64,000 nucleotides of DNA from a candidate division KSB1 bacterium (GCA_022566355.1 JADFJB010000003.1:23501-87500); one strand, 5' to 3'. Shown: positions 44,288-53,329, counted from the stretch's first letter. Notes: generated from the sequence alone by a model not told the origin. A program made the numbers and translations.

Positions 44288-44315
44288 TTAACACCTGGCT
44301 TAAGCCAGGTGTTAA
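44288..44315. repeat. 28-bp perfect palindrome
   Basis: TTAACACCTGGCTTAAGCCAGG plus GTGTTAA (split here) reads identically on both strands with no loop. GTTGAAAC and GTTTCAAC elements flank it at 44255-44335, forming a larger imperfect hairpin. It lies in the 829-bp gap between moeA and modA, in which no gene was found. Confidence 0.85.
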
Positions 44316-44703
44316 TAGGATTATGAATGGTTTCAACCGCTTTAGCTGTTTTTATAACCATCATTCTTCTATCTACATACGTTCTGTGTTTATATTGAAA
44401 TTAAAGAAATATTTTTTTAAACTGATTTTTATCTGAATCAATCAACATTTTATGAGAAATTTAACGTCTTAAAATAAAGCATTCATTCAATATTTTTGGC
44501 GTAAGATTATTGAAATATTTCCTTAGATAAACTTCGATTCCTAATTGAAAAAGTACGTAGATAAATCATTAAAGACCAGAAAGAAAAAGATTTTGAACTG
44601 TTTGAATATATCGCTAAATATAATGTCAACATTGATCCAGTTCCGTTATTTTCAAGTGAGAAATGTTAGTATGTAATAAACATTCTGAAAATACCTTAAT
44701 TAG

Positions 44704-44760
44704 CTGTCGTTTCGAGGCAGCGTCGTGAACGTAGTCGAACGGAGTTTACGATGAGAAATC
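44704..44760. repeat. Dispersed 57-bp repeat, copy 2
   Basis: Reverse complement of 4644-4700 with three mismatches. The rest of the gap up to modA is AT-rich and shows no gene. Confidence 0.85.
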
Positions 44761-44902
44761 TATTGATCCAAAAAATATAACTTGTAAAAGGCAAGATTTT
44801 TCCTCCTTGAGTTTTGTAATTGTTAAATGACCCTAGCCAATAAACGTTTGAATAATAGTACGCATTTGTTTAAATTGCAAGGCTTAAAAGTAACATTAGA
44901 AT

Positions 44903-45664
44903 ATGAAGTCTATCACAAAAATAATAATACTTTTTAATTTCTTCCTGAGTTTAGCAATCCAGGTCTATGCACAAGAACTAACTATTGCGGTTGCCGCAAA
45001 TGTTCAGTTTACCATGGAAGAAATTCAAAAAGAATTTACCAAAAAAACAGGCATTCCACTAAACACAGTGATCGGTTCATCCGGAAAGTTAACGGCTCAA
45101 ATTAATAATGGCGCTCCCTTTGATGTATTTTTGTCTGCAGACATGAAATATCCTGAATTCTTATTTGCAAATAAAAAAGCTGTTACAGAACCTGAAATTT
45201 ATGCACATGGCAGTTTGGTATTGTGGACACGAAAAGATCTGGAATTGATGGATCTGGTCTCGGTTTTAAAAGATGAAAGAGTACAGAAAATTGCTATAGC
45301 CAAACCTAAAACCGCTCCCTATGGCCGGGAATCTTTGAGAGTTTTACATCTCCACAAAATTTTTGATGCAATCGAAGACAAGCTGGTATATGCCGGAAGT
45401 ATTGCACAAGTTAATCAGTACGTGGATTCCAAAGTGGTGGATATCGGCTTCACGGCAAAATCTGCGGTGTTGTCCGAGAAATTGCTTGGGAAAGGCGCAT
45501 GGCTGGAAATTGATCCAGCCGATTATATGCCAATCGATCAGGGTGTGGTTATTTTGAAGCATGGACTACAAAAATATCCTGAAGAGAGCAGGTTATTTTA
45601 TGATTTCCTTTTCTCAGATAGGGCCAAAGATATTTTCAAAAAGAACGGTTACCGATTGCCATGA
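44903..45664 (+). CDS. modA: Molybdate ABC transporter substrate-binding protein
   Basis: 253 residues with a signal peptide ending VYAQ. ModA motifs are 'TIAVAANVQFTMEEIQKEF', 'GSSGKLTAQINNGAPFDVFLSAD', 'KTAPYGRES' and 'VDIGFTAKSAV'. The Ser/Val/Tyr positions of the oxyanion site are in place. It captures molybdate or tungstate in the periplasm for ModB/ModC. Its stop overlaps the start of the next gene (ATGA), so the cluster is an operon. Confidence 0.94.
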   Translation: MKSITKIIILFNFFLSLAIQVYAQELTIAVAANVQFTMEEIQKEFTKKTGIPLNTVIGSSGKLTAQINNGAPFDVFLSADMKYPEFLFANKKAVTEPEIYAHGSLVLWTRKDLELMDLVSVLKDERVQKIAIAKPKTAPYGRESLRVLHLHKIFDAIEDKLVYAGSIAQVNQYVDSKVVDIGFTAKSAVLSEKLLGKGAWLEIDPADYMPIDQGVVILKHGLQKYPEESRLFYDFLFSDRAKDIFKKNGYRLP

Positions 45665-46065
45665 ATAAACTCAAGGCTGAAATTGTTCGGATCGATTCTT
45701 CAAAAGATATCTCATTGGTTGATTTAAAAGTCAAAAACGATATTTTTTCGTGTGTGGTTATTGAGACTCCCGAGACAGCTGATTATCTAAAAATTGGAAA
45801 TCAAGTGACCATTTTATTCAAGGAAACTGAGGTTGCTATCGGTAAGAATCTTTCCGGTGAAATAAGTTTACGGAACCGGGTTCAGTCAATTATTAAACAT
45901 ATTGAAAAGGGTGAAGTCTTAACCAGGTTAGTCTTAGATTATGAAGGAGTCGATATTGGATCCATCATCACAACTCGTTCGGCAAATCGTTTGAAGTTGG
46001 AGAAAGGGGATGAAGTCGTTGGATTAATCAAAGCGAATGAAGTTTCAATTTTAGAGGGAGATTGA
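45661..46065 (+). CDS. Di-Mop (TOBE) molybdate-binding protein
   Basis: 134 residues made of two TOBE/Mop-like repeats of about 65: 'LKAEIVRIDSSKDISLVDLKV' with 'VTILFKETEVAIGK', and 'RNRVQSIIKHIEKGEVLTRLVLDYEG' with 'LKLEKGDEVVGLIKANEVSI'. It lacks the HTH of ModE. Small Mop proteins store molybdate in the cytoplasm or sense it. It overlaps modA by four bases and ends one base before modB. Confidence 0.88.
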   Translation: MNKLKAEIVRIDSSKDISLVDLKVKNDIFSCVVIETPETADYLKIGNQVTILFKETEVAIGKNLSGEISLRNRVQSIIKHIEKGEVLTRLVLDYEGVDIGSIITTRSANRLKLEKGDEVVGLIKANEVSILEGD

Positions 46066-46066
46066 A

Positions 46067-46738
46067 TTGGAATTCAACCTGTCGCCACTAATTCTGACAT
46101 TCAAACTCGCTATCATTACAACTTTTTTCCTTTTGTTAATCGGATTGCCCCTGGCGTATTGGTTAACGTATTGGAAGAATAAAAGTAAATATTTGCTGCA
46201 AACTTTAGTGAGTATGCCACTCGTTCTGCCTCCAACCGTAATCGGATTCTATTTGCTCATTGCCTTTAATCCGGAAAATTTCTTTGGCAGATTTTTGCTA
46301 TCGGTTTTTGATATTCAATTGGTGTTTTCATTCGAAGGACTTGTGGTCGCTTCCATGATTTATAGTTTACCATTTATGGTTAATCCCATTCAAGCAGGAT
46401 TGCAGAGTTTACCGGCTTCTATTATGGAGGCATCTTACACACTGGGAAAATCTAAACTGAAAACGTTTACGCATGTGCTGATCCCTAATATTAAGCCATC
46501 CTTAATAACCGGCATCATCATTAGTTTTGCACATACTGTTGGTGAATTTGGCGTGATCTTGATGATTGGTGGGAGTATCCCCGGTAAAACCAGGGTTGCC
46601 TCAATAGCTATTTACGACGAGGTGGAAGCCCTCAATTATGACAATGCACATTATTATTCATTGATTTTATTTGCGATCACGTTTGTCATTTTACTTGCAG
46701 TTTATATTTTTAATCGCAGGTATTTGAAGGCATTTTAG
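46067..46738 (+). CDS. modB: Molybdate ABC transporter permease
   Basis: 223 residues from a TTG start with GAGGGAG about eight bases upstream. Five to six TM helices; the coupling motif 'EASYTLGKSKLKTFTHVLIPNIKPSLITG' (EAA loop) and 'AHTVGEFGVILMIGGSIPGKT' are characteristic of ModB/CysT-type permeases. It forms the inner-membrane channel with ModC. Confidence 0.94.
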   Translation: MEFNLSPLILTFKLAIITTFFLLLIGLPLAYWLTYWKNKSKYLLQTLVSMPLVLPPTVIGFYLLIAFNPENFFGRFLLSVFDIQLVFSFEGLVVASMIYSLPFMVNPIQAGLQSLPASIMEASYTLGKSKLKTFTHVLIPNIKPSLITGIIISFAHTVGEFGVILMIGGSIPGKTRVASIAIYDEVEALNYDNAHYYSLILFAITFVILLAVYIFNRRYLKAF

Positions 46739-46975
46739 GATTGAAATATTTTCAAAGAGACATGAAGGACACGGAGGAAGAAGAATGAAGAAAGAAAAAA
46801 GATAAAAGAAAAAACCAAAAAAAAGGAAAAGACGATTATTTTTGGTGAATTTGTATCCACAATTACCGCGGTAGGGTAAATATTTGTAACACTATTCGCC
46901 AATAAAAATTGAAGAACCCCGGAAGGGTTCCATATAAACAAACTTACCCAAAAGATAAATATCTTTCATAATTTA
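46739..46975. other. Purine-rich spacer inside the mod operon
   Basis: 237 bp between modB and modC, unusual for genes that normally abut. From 46752 to 46835 the plus strand is almost entirely A and G (runs such as GAAGAAGAATGAAGAAAG). No gene or terminator was identified; a separate promoter for modC is possible. Confidence 0.5.
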
Positions 46976-47854
46976 ATGATAAAAATTAAAGTTACAAAAA
47001 CCCTACAAGATCCAGAAGGTGAATTTCAACTGAACCTGGATGTGGAGATTAATGATAATGAATTCATTACCTTGTATGGTAAATCCGGTGCGGGCAAAAC
47101 CACGACACTACGGATTTTAGCGGGATTGTTGAATCCCGATTTTGGCACGGTCCATGTCGATGATGAAGTCTGGTATGACAGTAAACATGGCGTGAATTTA
47201 ACTCCCCAACAAAGAGGGATCGGTCTGGTTTTCCAGGACTATGCTTTATTTCCCAACATGACCGTGCGGAAAAATCTCGAATATTCGTTAGATTCAAAAA
47301 AGGATTTCCAAATCATCGATACTTTGTTAGAATTAATGGGCCTGGAAAACCTGGCAAGCCGTAAGCCCAATTCGCTTTCAGGAGGACAACAACAACGGGT
47401 TGCTTTGGCTCGTGCTTTGGTACGCAAACCAAAACTTCTCCTTCTCGATGAACCTTTATCAGCTTTGGATATGGAAATGAGATCCAAGCTGCAAGATGAA
47501 ATTTTAAAGATCCATCACGAATTTGCCATCACGACGATCCTGGTTAGCCACAGTTTCGCGGAAATATTTAAACTATCGAACCGAGTGTTTGTGATTGATA
47601 AAGGAAAAATCACCAAGACCGGAAATCCTGCTGATATTTTCATAGACAGGAAATTAAGCGGTAAATTTAAGTTTGAAGGCAAAATCCTGGCGTTGCAAAA
47701 AAGTGATGTCGTTTATATCGCAACAATTTCTATTGGAAATAACATTGTAAAAGTAATTGCTTCAGATGAAGAAGCGCGGCAATTCAATATTGGTGATCGA
47801 GTGGTGGTTTCCTCGAAGGCGTTTAATCCGATTTTGATGAAAATTGATCCTTAA
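46976..47854 (+). CDS. modC: Molybdate ABC transporter ATP-binding protein
   Basis: 292 residues. Walker A 'GKSGAGKTT', Q-loop 'VFQDYALFPNMT', signature 'LSGGQQQRVALARAL', Walker B 'LLLLDEPLSALD', switch 'VSHS'. After residue 230 there is a degenerate C-terminal TOBE-like domain. It powers ModA/ModB uptake of molybdate. No SD is visible, so translation may rely on an A/T-rich leader. Confidence 0.92.
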   Translation: MIKIKVTKTLQDPEGEFQLNLDVEINDNEFITLYGKSGAGKTTTLRILAGLLNPDFGTVHVDDEVWYDSKHGVNLTPQQRGIGLVFQDYALFPNMTVRKNLEYSLDSKKDFQIIDTLLELMGLENLASRKPNSLSGGQQQRVALARALVRKPKLLLLDEPLSALDMEMRSKLQDEILKIHHEFAITTILVSHSFAEIFKLSNRVFVIDKGKITKTGNPADIFIDRKLSGKFKFEGKILALQKSDVVYIATISIGNNIVKVIASDEEARQFNIGDRVVVSSKAFNPILMKIDP

Positions 47855-47904
47855 GGGTTCTCGGTTGTGTTGGGTGGGGGAAATATAATTAAACTATAGA
47901 AAAA

Positions 47905-48033
47905 ATGGACTACACGCATGTTATGAACACGAGCATTAAGTTTGCACCGTACATCGAGCGAGTATTTGCGGATGATTTAAGAGTGAACAAATCTATGTCC
48001 GAATGTTACGCGATAAGTTCAGTTCTCAAATAA
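47905..48033 (+). CDS. Doubtful 42-codon ORF
   Basis: An ATG-initiated frame (MDYTHVMNTSIKFAPYIERV at the start) between modC and the fabI fragment. Composition looks protein-like but there is no SD and no family is recognised. It may be a fragment of a lost gene. Confidence 0.2.
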   Translation: MDYTHVMNTSIKFAPYIERVFADDLRVNKSMSECYAISSVLK

Positions 48034-48084
48034 AGTCTCTTCGTTTTCAAACTAACCCTTAAGTTTCATGAGAATAAACCACTT

Positions 48085-48445
48085 TCACTTTTCCCCATAC
48101 ACACTTTCCAGCAATGCATCACTAACTAATTCCCATTGAACTAAAACTGCCGTCATTATAGATATTTTGTAGGATGATTTTGCGGGTCAAATCAGATAGC
48201 AGCACAACGACCAAATCGGCGCATTCTTCTGCTGTGGCATTACCGAGGGGAGATAATTTTTCCGCAAAGTCATAGAGATAGAGATGATTGAAGCCCTCTA
48301 TTCCGCTACCTGCTGTGGTTTTTGTTGGGCTTTGCGATAGCGTATTCACACAAATTCCTCGATTGTCTAACCTGGCGCCAAAGTTTCTGGCTATACTTTC
48401 AAGCAAAGCTTTCACATCGGACATGTCGGGATACTCGGTGTTGTG
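48085..48445 (-). pseudogene. C-terminal fragment of fabI (partial duplicate)
   Basis: The frame reads DMSDVKALLESIARNFGARL, NTLSQSPTKTTAGSGIEG, ADLVVVLLSDLTRKI and YNDGSFSSMGIS, nearly the same as the C-terminal 100 residues of the intact fabI at 49.1-50.0 kb. A small insertion creates a stop after GIS; beyond it SDALLESVYGEK-stop is still readable. The N-terminal cofactor half is absent. A toxin-antitoxin pair lies between fragment and intact gene. Confidence 0.9.
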
Positions 48446-48599
48446 GATGGATTAGAGTTGGGTGGCTCCGCACTTATCCGAATAGACTTTTAAGAAAAAT
48501 TAGCGCTCAATCAGCTAAATCTTTATTTGATTCAGTAGTTAATATTTCCTATTTATTACTTAACGAATCTCGACCAAGAACAAGCACGAGGAGTTTTCT

Positions 48600-48818
48600 A
48601 TGGGAAATCCAAAAACAATTCTTGAACAAGCTTTAAAAATGAAACCTGCTGATAAGTTTTTATTAATTGAAGGATTATTGAATAGTCTAGACGAGCCTGA
48701 CAAAACCATTGATGGAATTTGGGCTATTGAGGCAGAAAAACGGTTAGAAGCCTACAAACAAGGAAAATTAAAAACGGTATCATATGAGGAAATATTTGAT
48801 GAAAAAAATACAAAGTAA
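48600..48818 (+). CDS. Addiction-module antitoxin (PF09720-type)
   Basis: 72 residues. Pattern 'ILEQALKMKPADKFLLIEGLLNSLDEPD' followed by 'AIEAEKRLEAYKQGKLKTVSYEEIF' is typical of the small addiction-module antitoxin family (TIGR02574-like), which neutralises a ParE/RelE-type toxin. CGAGGAG precedes the ATG. Its last base is shared with the toxin start (ATGA-type overlap). Confidence 0.9.
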   Translation: MGNPKTILEQALKMKPADKFLLIEGLLNSLDEPDKTIDGIWAIEAEKRLEAYKQGKLKTVSYEEIFDEKNTK

Positions 48819-49063
48819 TGAAAATTCAAATATCCGACTTTGCTCATAAAGAACTCGAAGAAGCAATATACTTCTATGAATTAGAACAACAAGGATTAGG
48901 TCGAAGGTTTAAAAAAGAAATTCAAAAAGCCATTGATCGCATTATAAAGTACCCAAAGGCATGGCCATTTGAAAGAAGCGAAATCAGAAAATGCTTAGTT
49001 CACAAATTTCCCTACAAATATTATATTCTTTACAATCTCCCGACATCGTCATTCTTGCAATAG
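48818..49063 (+). CDS. ParE/RelE-type toxin with a frameshifted C-terminus
   Basis: 81 residues in frame. 'AHKELEEAIYFYELEQQGLGRRFKKEI' and 'WPFERSEIRKCLVHKFPYK' are the usual body of the ParE/RelE toxin partnering this antitoxin. After about residue 68 it goes out of family; the next frame carries the expected end (DIVILAIAHQHRRPGYW) to a stop at 49107. One base change near 49025 therefore removes the conserved beta-strand and terminal residues. The toxin is probably inactive. Confidence 0.82.
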   Translation: MKIQISDFAHKELEEAIYFYELEQQGLGRRFKKEIQKAIDRIIKYPKAWPFERSEIRKCLVHKFPYKYYILYNLPTSSFLQ

Positions 49064-49147
49064 CTCACCAACACAGAAGACCAGGGTACTGGATAAATAG
49101 TATTTAAAACAAGTTATTATCCTCCGCTTATCCTGCCTTCGGAATAA

Positions 49148-49978
49148 TCAACTATCCTTCTCACCATACACAGATTCTATCAGCGCATCACTAATTCCCA
49201 TGGAACTAAAACCGCCATCATTATAAATGTTTTGCATGGTGATTTTCCGGGTTAAATCGGAGAGTAATACAACAACCAAATCGGCGCATTCTTCTGCGCT
49301 GGCATTTCCGAGAGGGGATAGTTTTTCCGCAAAATCGTACAGGTGATTGAATCCCTCAATGCCGCTACCTGCTGTGGTTTTTGTTGGGCTTTGGGAGATA
49401 GTATTCACACGAATTCCTCGATTGCCTAACCTGGATCCAAAGTTTCTGGCTATACTTTCAAGCAAAGCTTTCGCATCGGCCATGTCTGAGTATTTTGAAA
49501 AGATTCTCTGGGCGCCAATGTAACTTAAGGCAACTATACTAGCGCCATTGTTCAGCACCTCCGCTTGCATTGCCGCTGAGATCATTCGATGCAATGACAT
49601 TGCAGAAACATCCAGTGTCTTGTGGTACCAATCGTAATTCAGTTCCTGGTAGCCTTTTTTCTTACGAACGTTAGGAGACATGCCAATGGAATGAATAATG
49701 AAGTCGATTGAACCGAATTGGCTTTTAACTTCAGCAAAAGTGTTGTCTAAATCTTCTGTAGAGCTGGCGTCGCAGGTAATTAAGGGAGCATCGCCACATT
49801 GTTTTGATAATTCTTCAATATTACTTAGTCTGAATGCAACTTTGATATTGGAAACCGCAAATTGGGCGCCTTCCCGATAAGCGGCGAGGGCAATCTGCCA
49901 ACCGATACTGCTTTTATCCAATGGCCCAAAGATAATTCCTTTTTTCCCTTTTAGTAAGCCGTAACTTTTTTCATTCAT
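49148..49978 (-). CDS. fabI: Enoyl-[acyl-carrier-protein] reductase
   Basis: 276 residues. An SDR-fold reductase for the last step of fatty-acid elongation. 'GKKGIIFGPLDKSSIGWQIA' is the divergent cofactor-binding loop of FabI, 'DFIIHSIGMSP' follows, and the catalytic Tyr-x6-Lys lies in 'YSDMADAKALLES'. 'GAQRI' carries the second conserved region. It is intact, unlike the partial copy 700 bp away. C-terminus ends GEKDS. Confidence 0.93.
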   Translation of the reverse strand: MNEKSYGLLKGKKGIIFGPLDKSSIGWQIALAAYREGAQFAVSNIKVAFRLSNIEELSKQCGDAPLITCDASSTEDLDNTFAEVKSQFGSIDFIIHSIGMSPNVRKKKGYQELNYDWYHKTLDVSAMSLHRMISAAMQAEVLNNGASIVALSYIGAQRIFSKYSDMADAKALLESIARNFGSRLGNRGIRVNTISQSPTKTTAGSGIEGFNHLYDFAEKLSPLGNASAEECADLVVVLLSDLTRKITMQNIYNDGGFSSMGISDALIESVYGEKDS

Positions 49979-50653
49979 CGATGAACGCTCCTAATTCTTT
50001 TAGTTTGTTTAAAAGTGGTTCTCGCAACATCAATTAACGAGAGATCAAACTTGGCACTCTTCGATAACACCGACCGAAGTCGGTTACTCAAGATGCTTTT
50101 TATTGAAGCGAATTAAATCGAACAACGAGCATCCCGAGTAGCAATCAATATTTTTCAATGATTGCATATCGAAAGGTGCCAGGTAGCCGGAATAACCTTG
50201 CAAATTTAAATTTAAGTTTGCAAATATGACGAATTTTATTTTAAAATTCAAACTAAAAATCATTAACCAACCTAGTTCATAAATCGCAGTGTTCACTGGG
50301 CGCTGATTGTTTTTATAAGACCCAACCTCAGATTTTCTTTTTTCCAATTTAAATTACTTTGAAGACCAATGCGTTCTTTTAACTGTTTGTTTTTATTTGA
50401 TCTCTATGTTTCTTAGCAATCTCAGCCTTGAATATTCCAGGTTAATCTTTCCGAAACGTATTAATTCAATGATGTCAAATTGAATACATTTAAGACCACT
50501 TTACAAATATTTGATTTTGTACCACAAATCGTTTACTTTCTTGACTGTTTTTTAAACAAAAAAAGAATGCAATTTGATTTCTTCTTTGAGGATTCACTCG
50601 AATTGGGCATTGGATTTTATCTCCAGTAAATATCAATAAAAAAGGAAACGTAA
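49979..50653. other. Intergenic region upstream of the pyruvate dehydrogenase operon
   Basis: 675 bp between divergent fabI and aceE. It is AT-rich with no recognised gene; GTGCCAGGTAGCCGG at about 50176 is the only GC-rich patch. It should contain promoters for both genes. AAAAAAGGAAACGT before aceE is a good ribosome site. Confidence 0.45.
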
Positions 50654-53329
50654 ATGGATAACAATCACTATGATCTACTAACTGAAGACGATATTGAGAT
50701 TCATGAGTGGTTGGAATCTCTAGATTATGTGATCCAATCAGGAGGCGCAGATAGAGTTCGGACTTTATTGCGGCAATTACAAGTTCATGCACAGAAATCC
50801 GGAATTTCCATTCCATTTACGGCTAATACCCCTTATATTAACACAATTCCGGTGGAAGATCAACCGCCATACCCTGGCAGCAGGGAGATCGAACGCCGCA
50901 TAAAAAGTATTATTCGCTGGAACGCCATGGTCATGGTCGTCAGAGCAAATAGAACTGAAAGTGGTATAGGTGGTCACATTTCCACTTATGCGTCAGCAGC
51001 AACTTTGCTTGAAGTGGGTTTTAATCATTTCTTTCGAGCAGGCGGCGAAAACAACGATGGCGACATTATCTTTTTCCAGGGACATGCTTCCCCTGGAATT
51101 TATGCTCGCGCTTTTCTGGAAGGAAGAATTTCAGAGACTGAGCTAATAAACTTTCGCAGGGAATTGCAACCGGAAGGTGGTTTGTCGTCTTATCCGCATC
51201 CCTGGCTGATGCCGGGATTTTGGCAATTTCCAACGGTATCTATGGGACTTGCCCCGATCATGGCAATCTACCAGGCTCGATTCAACGAGTATTTAGCGGA
51301 TCGAGGTTTAAAGGATACAAAAAACTCAAAAATCTGGGCTTTCCTCGGCGATGGTGAAACAGATGAGCCTGAAGCGTTGGGAGCCATTACGCTGGCATCA
51401 CGAGAAAAATTAGACAACCTGATTTTTGTGATCAACTGTAATTTGCAAAGATTGGATGGACCGGTTCGAGGTAACGGTAAAATCATTCAGGAACTTGAGG
51501 CGACATTCCGTGGTGCGGGCTGGAATGTCATTAAATTGATCTGGGGAGGTGACTGGGATCCATTAATAGCGAGCGATCACGATGGTGTTCTTATTCGCCG
51601 GATGGAAGAAACAGTGGATGGCGAATACCAGAAATATACTGTTGAATCGGGCCAATATACGAGGCAACACTTTTTTGGCAAAGATCCTCGATTATTAAAA
51701 CTTGTGGAAGGGCTTTCCGACGAACAGATCAGGAAATTGAAGCGCGGTGGTCACGATCCGGATAAAGTTTATGCGGCATATAAGGCAGCGGTAGAACATA
51801 GAGGATCACCGACGGTTATTATTGCCAAAACGGTCAAGGGTTATGGCATGGGTGAAAGTGGGGAAGGGAAGAATATAACCCATCAACAGAAAAAACTGAA
51901 TGAAGACGAAATGAGGGATTTTCGATCCCGGTTCGGCATTCCTATTTCCGATAAAGAAGTTGCTGAAGAAGCCTTTTACAAGCCGAAAGAAGATAGTCCG
52001 GAGTTAACTTATTTGCATGAGCGCAGAAAAAAACTAGGTGGTTATCTTCCGTCCCGATCGGTGAAAGTGAAACCAATAAAAACTCCGAGTGAAAAAGTAT
52101 TTGAAGAGTTTTATAAAGGTACTGATGGCAGGGAAGTTTCCAGCACGATGGTTTTTGTTCGCATTTTAGCAAAGTTGCTCAGAGATGCTGACATTGGAAA
52201 ATTACTCGTTCCCATAGTGCCGGACGAAGCCCGAACTTTTGGTATGGAAGCTTTATTCCGTCAGGTTGGTATTTATGCCCATGCTGGACAGCTTTACGAG
52301 CCGGTTGACAAAGACAGTCTCCTTTATTATAAAGAAGCGCAGGATGGCCAAATTTTAGAGGAAGGAATTACTGAGGCCGGATCGATATCTTCTTTTATTG
52401 CGGCAGGTACAGCTTACGCAACCCACGGTATTAATGCGATTCCGTTTTTTATTTTCTATTCCATGTTTGGTTTGCAAAGAGTGGGTGACCTGATCTGGGC
52501 CGCTGGAGATATTCGGTGCAAGGGATTTCTTATCGGTGGAACCGCAGGGCGGACCACGCTGAATGGTGAAGGGCTGCAGCATCAGGATGGACATAGCCAT
52601 ATGCTGGCCTATCCGGTACCAAACTTAGTTACTTACGATCCTGCATATGCATATGAGTTGGCCGTCATCATTCGAGATGGCATCTATCGGATGTATGAGA
52701 AACAAGAATCTGTTTTTTATTACATAACTGTTATGAACGAAAATTATGCGATGCCGAGCATGCCAAAAGGCGTTAAAGAAGGGATCCTCAAAGGCATGTA
52801 TCGCCTTGAAAAATCCAAAAAGAAAGATTCGAAATTACAAGCACATCTGTTTGGCAGTGGTACAATCTTGAATGAAGCCATAAAAGCAAAAGATATGTTG
52901 GAAAAGAATTACAATGTAGCCACTGACGTCTGGAGTGTTACCAGCTATAAAGAGCTACACCGTGATGCACTTGATGCGGAGCGCTGGAATATGTTGCATC
53001 CGGATGAGAATCCTCGAGTGTCTTACATTTCAAAATTATTAGAAAAAGAAAAAGGCGTTTTTGTAGCGGTGTCAGATTATTTAAAAGCATTGCCTGAATT
53101 AATTTCCAGGTGGGTGCCTGGTCGATTGATGCCCCTTGGAACGGACGGTTTTGGCAGAAGCGAAACAAGAGAGGCGTTGCGGAATCATTTTGAGGTTGAT
53201 GCACGATGGATTACTGTTGCAGTGCTTTACAATCTGGTCAAAGAAAACAAAATAAAGCTTACAGTGTTGAAAAAGGCATTTAAGGAGCTTGATATCGACC
53301 AGGAAAAAGCGAATCCACTTTTTGTTTAA
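50654..53329 (+). CDS. aceE: Pyruvate dehydrogenase E1 component, homodimeric type
   Basis: 891 residues, full length for the AceE family. N-terminal 'YPGSREIERRIKSIIRWNAMVMV', thiamine-diphosphate motif 'GDGETDEPEALGA' to 'INCNLQRLDGPVRGNGK', and C-terminal transketolase-like 'GGTAGRTTLNGEGLQHQDGHSH'. It decarboxylates pyruvate and acetylates the lipoyl group of E2. It is first in an aceE-aceF-lpdA operon with gaps of 56 and 66 bp. Confidence 0.96.
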   Translation: MDNNHYDLLTEDDIEIHEWLESLDYVIQSGGADRVRTLLRQLQVHAQKSGISIPFTANTPYINTIPVEDQPPYPGSREIERRIKSIIRWNAMVMVVRANRTESGIGGHISTYASAATLLEVGFNHFFRAGGENNDGDIIFFQGHASPGIYARAFLEGRISETELINFRRELQPEGGLSSYPHPWLMPGFWQFPTVSMGLAPIMAIYQARFNEYLADRGLKDTKNSKIWAFLGDGETDEPEALGAITLASREKLDNLIFVINCNLQRLDGPVRGNGKIIQELEATFRGAGWNVIKLIWGGDWDPLIASDHDGVLIRRMEETVDGEYQKYTVESGQYTRQHFFGKDPRLLKLVEGLSDEQIRKLKRGGHDPDKVYAAYKAAVEHRGSPTVIIAKTVKGYGMGESGEGKNITHQQKKLNEDEMRDFRSRFGIPISDKEVAEEAFYKPKEDSPELTYLHERRKKLGGYLPSRSVKVKPIKTPSEKVFEEFYKGTDGREVSSTMVFVRILAKLLRDADIGKLLVPIVPDEARTFGMEALFRQVGIYAHAGQLYEPVDKDSLLYYKEAQDGQILEEGITEAGSISSFIAAGTAYATHGINAIPFFIFYSMFGLQRVGDLIWAAGDIRCKGFLIGGTAGRTTLNGEGLQHQDGHSHMLAYPVPNLVTYDPAYAYELAVIIRDGIYRMYEKQESVFYYITVMNENYAMPSMPKGVKEGILKGMYRLEKSKKKDSKLQAHLFGSGTILNEAIKAKDMLEKNYNVATDVWSVTSYKELHRDALDAERWNMLHPDENPRVSYISKLLEKEKGVFVAVSDYLKALPELISRWVPGRLMPLGTDGFGRSETREALRNHFEVDARWITVAVLYNLVKENKIKLTVLKKAFKELDIDQEKANPLFV

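Noticed and set aside
44233-44436. 67-codon ORF spanning the 28-bp palindrome
   Set aside because: The reading frame is created by the palindrome and AT-rich flanks; no evidence of coding.
50084-50347. 87-codon reverse ORF upstream of aceE
   Set aside because: No SD, no family similarity and low-complexity AT-rich composition; kept only as intergenic.
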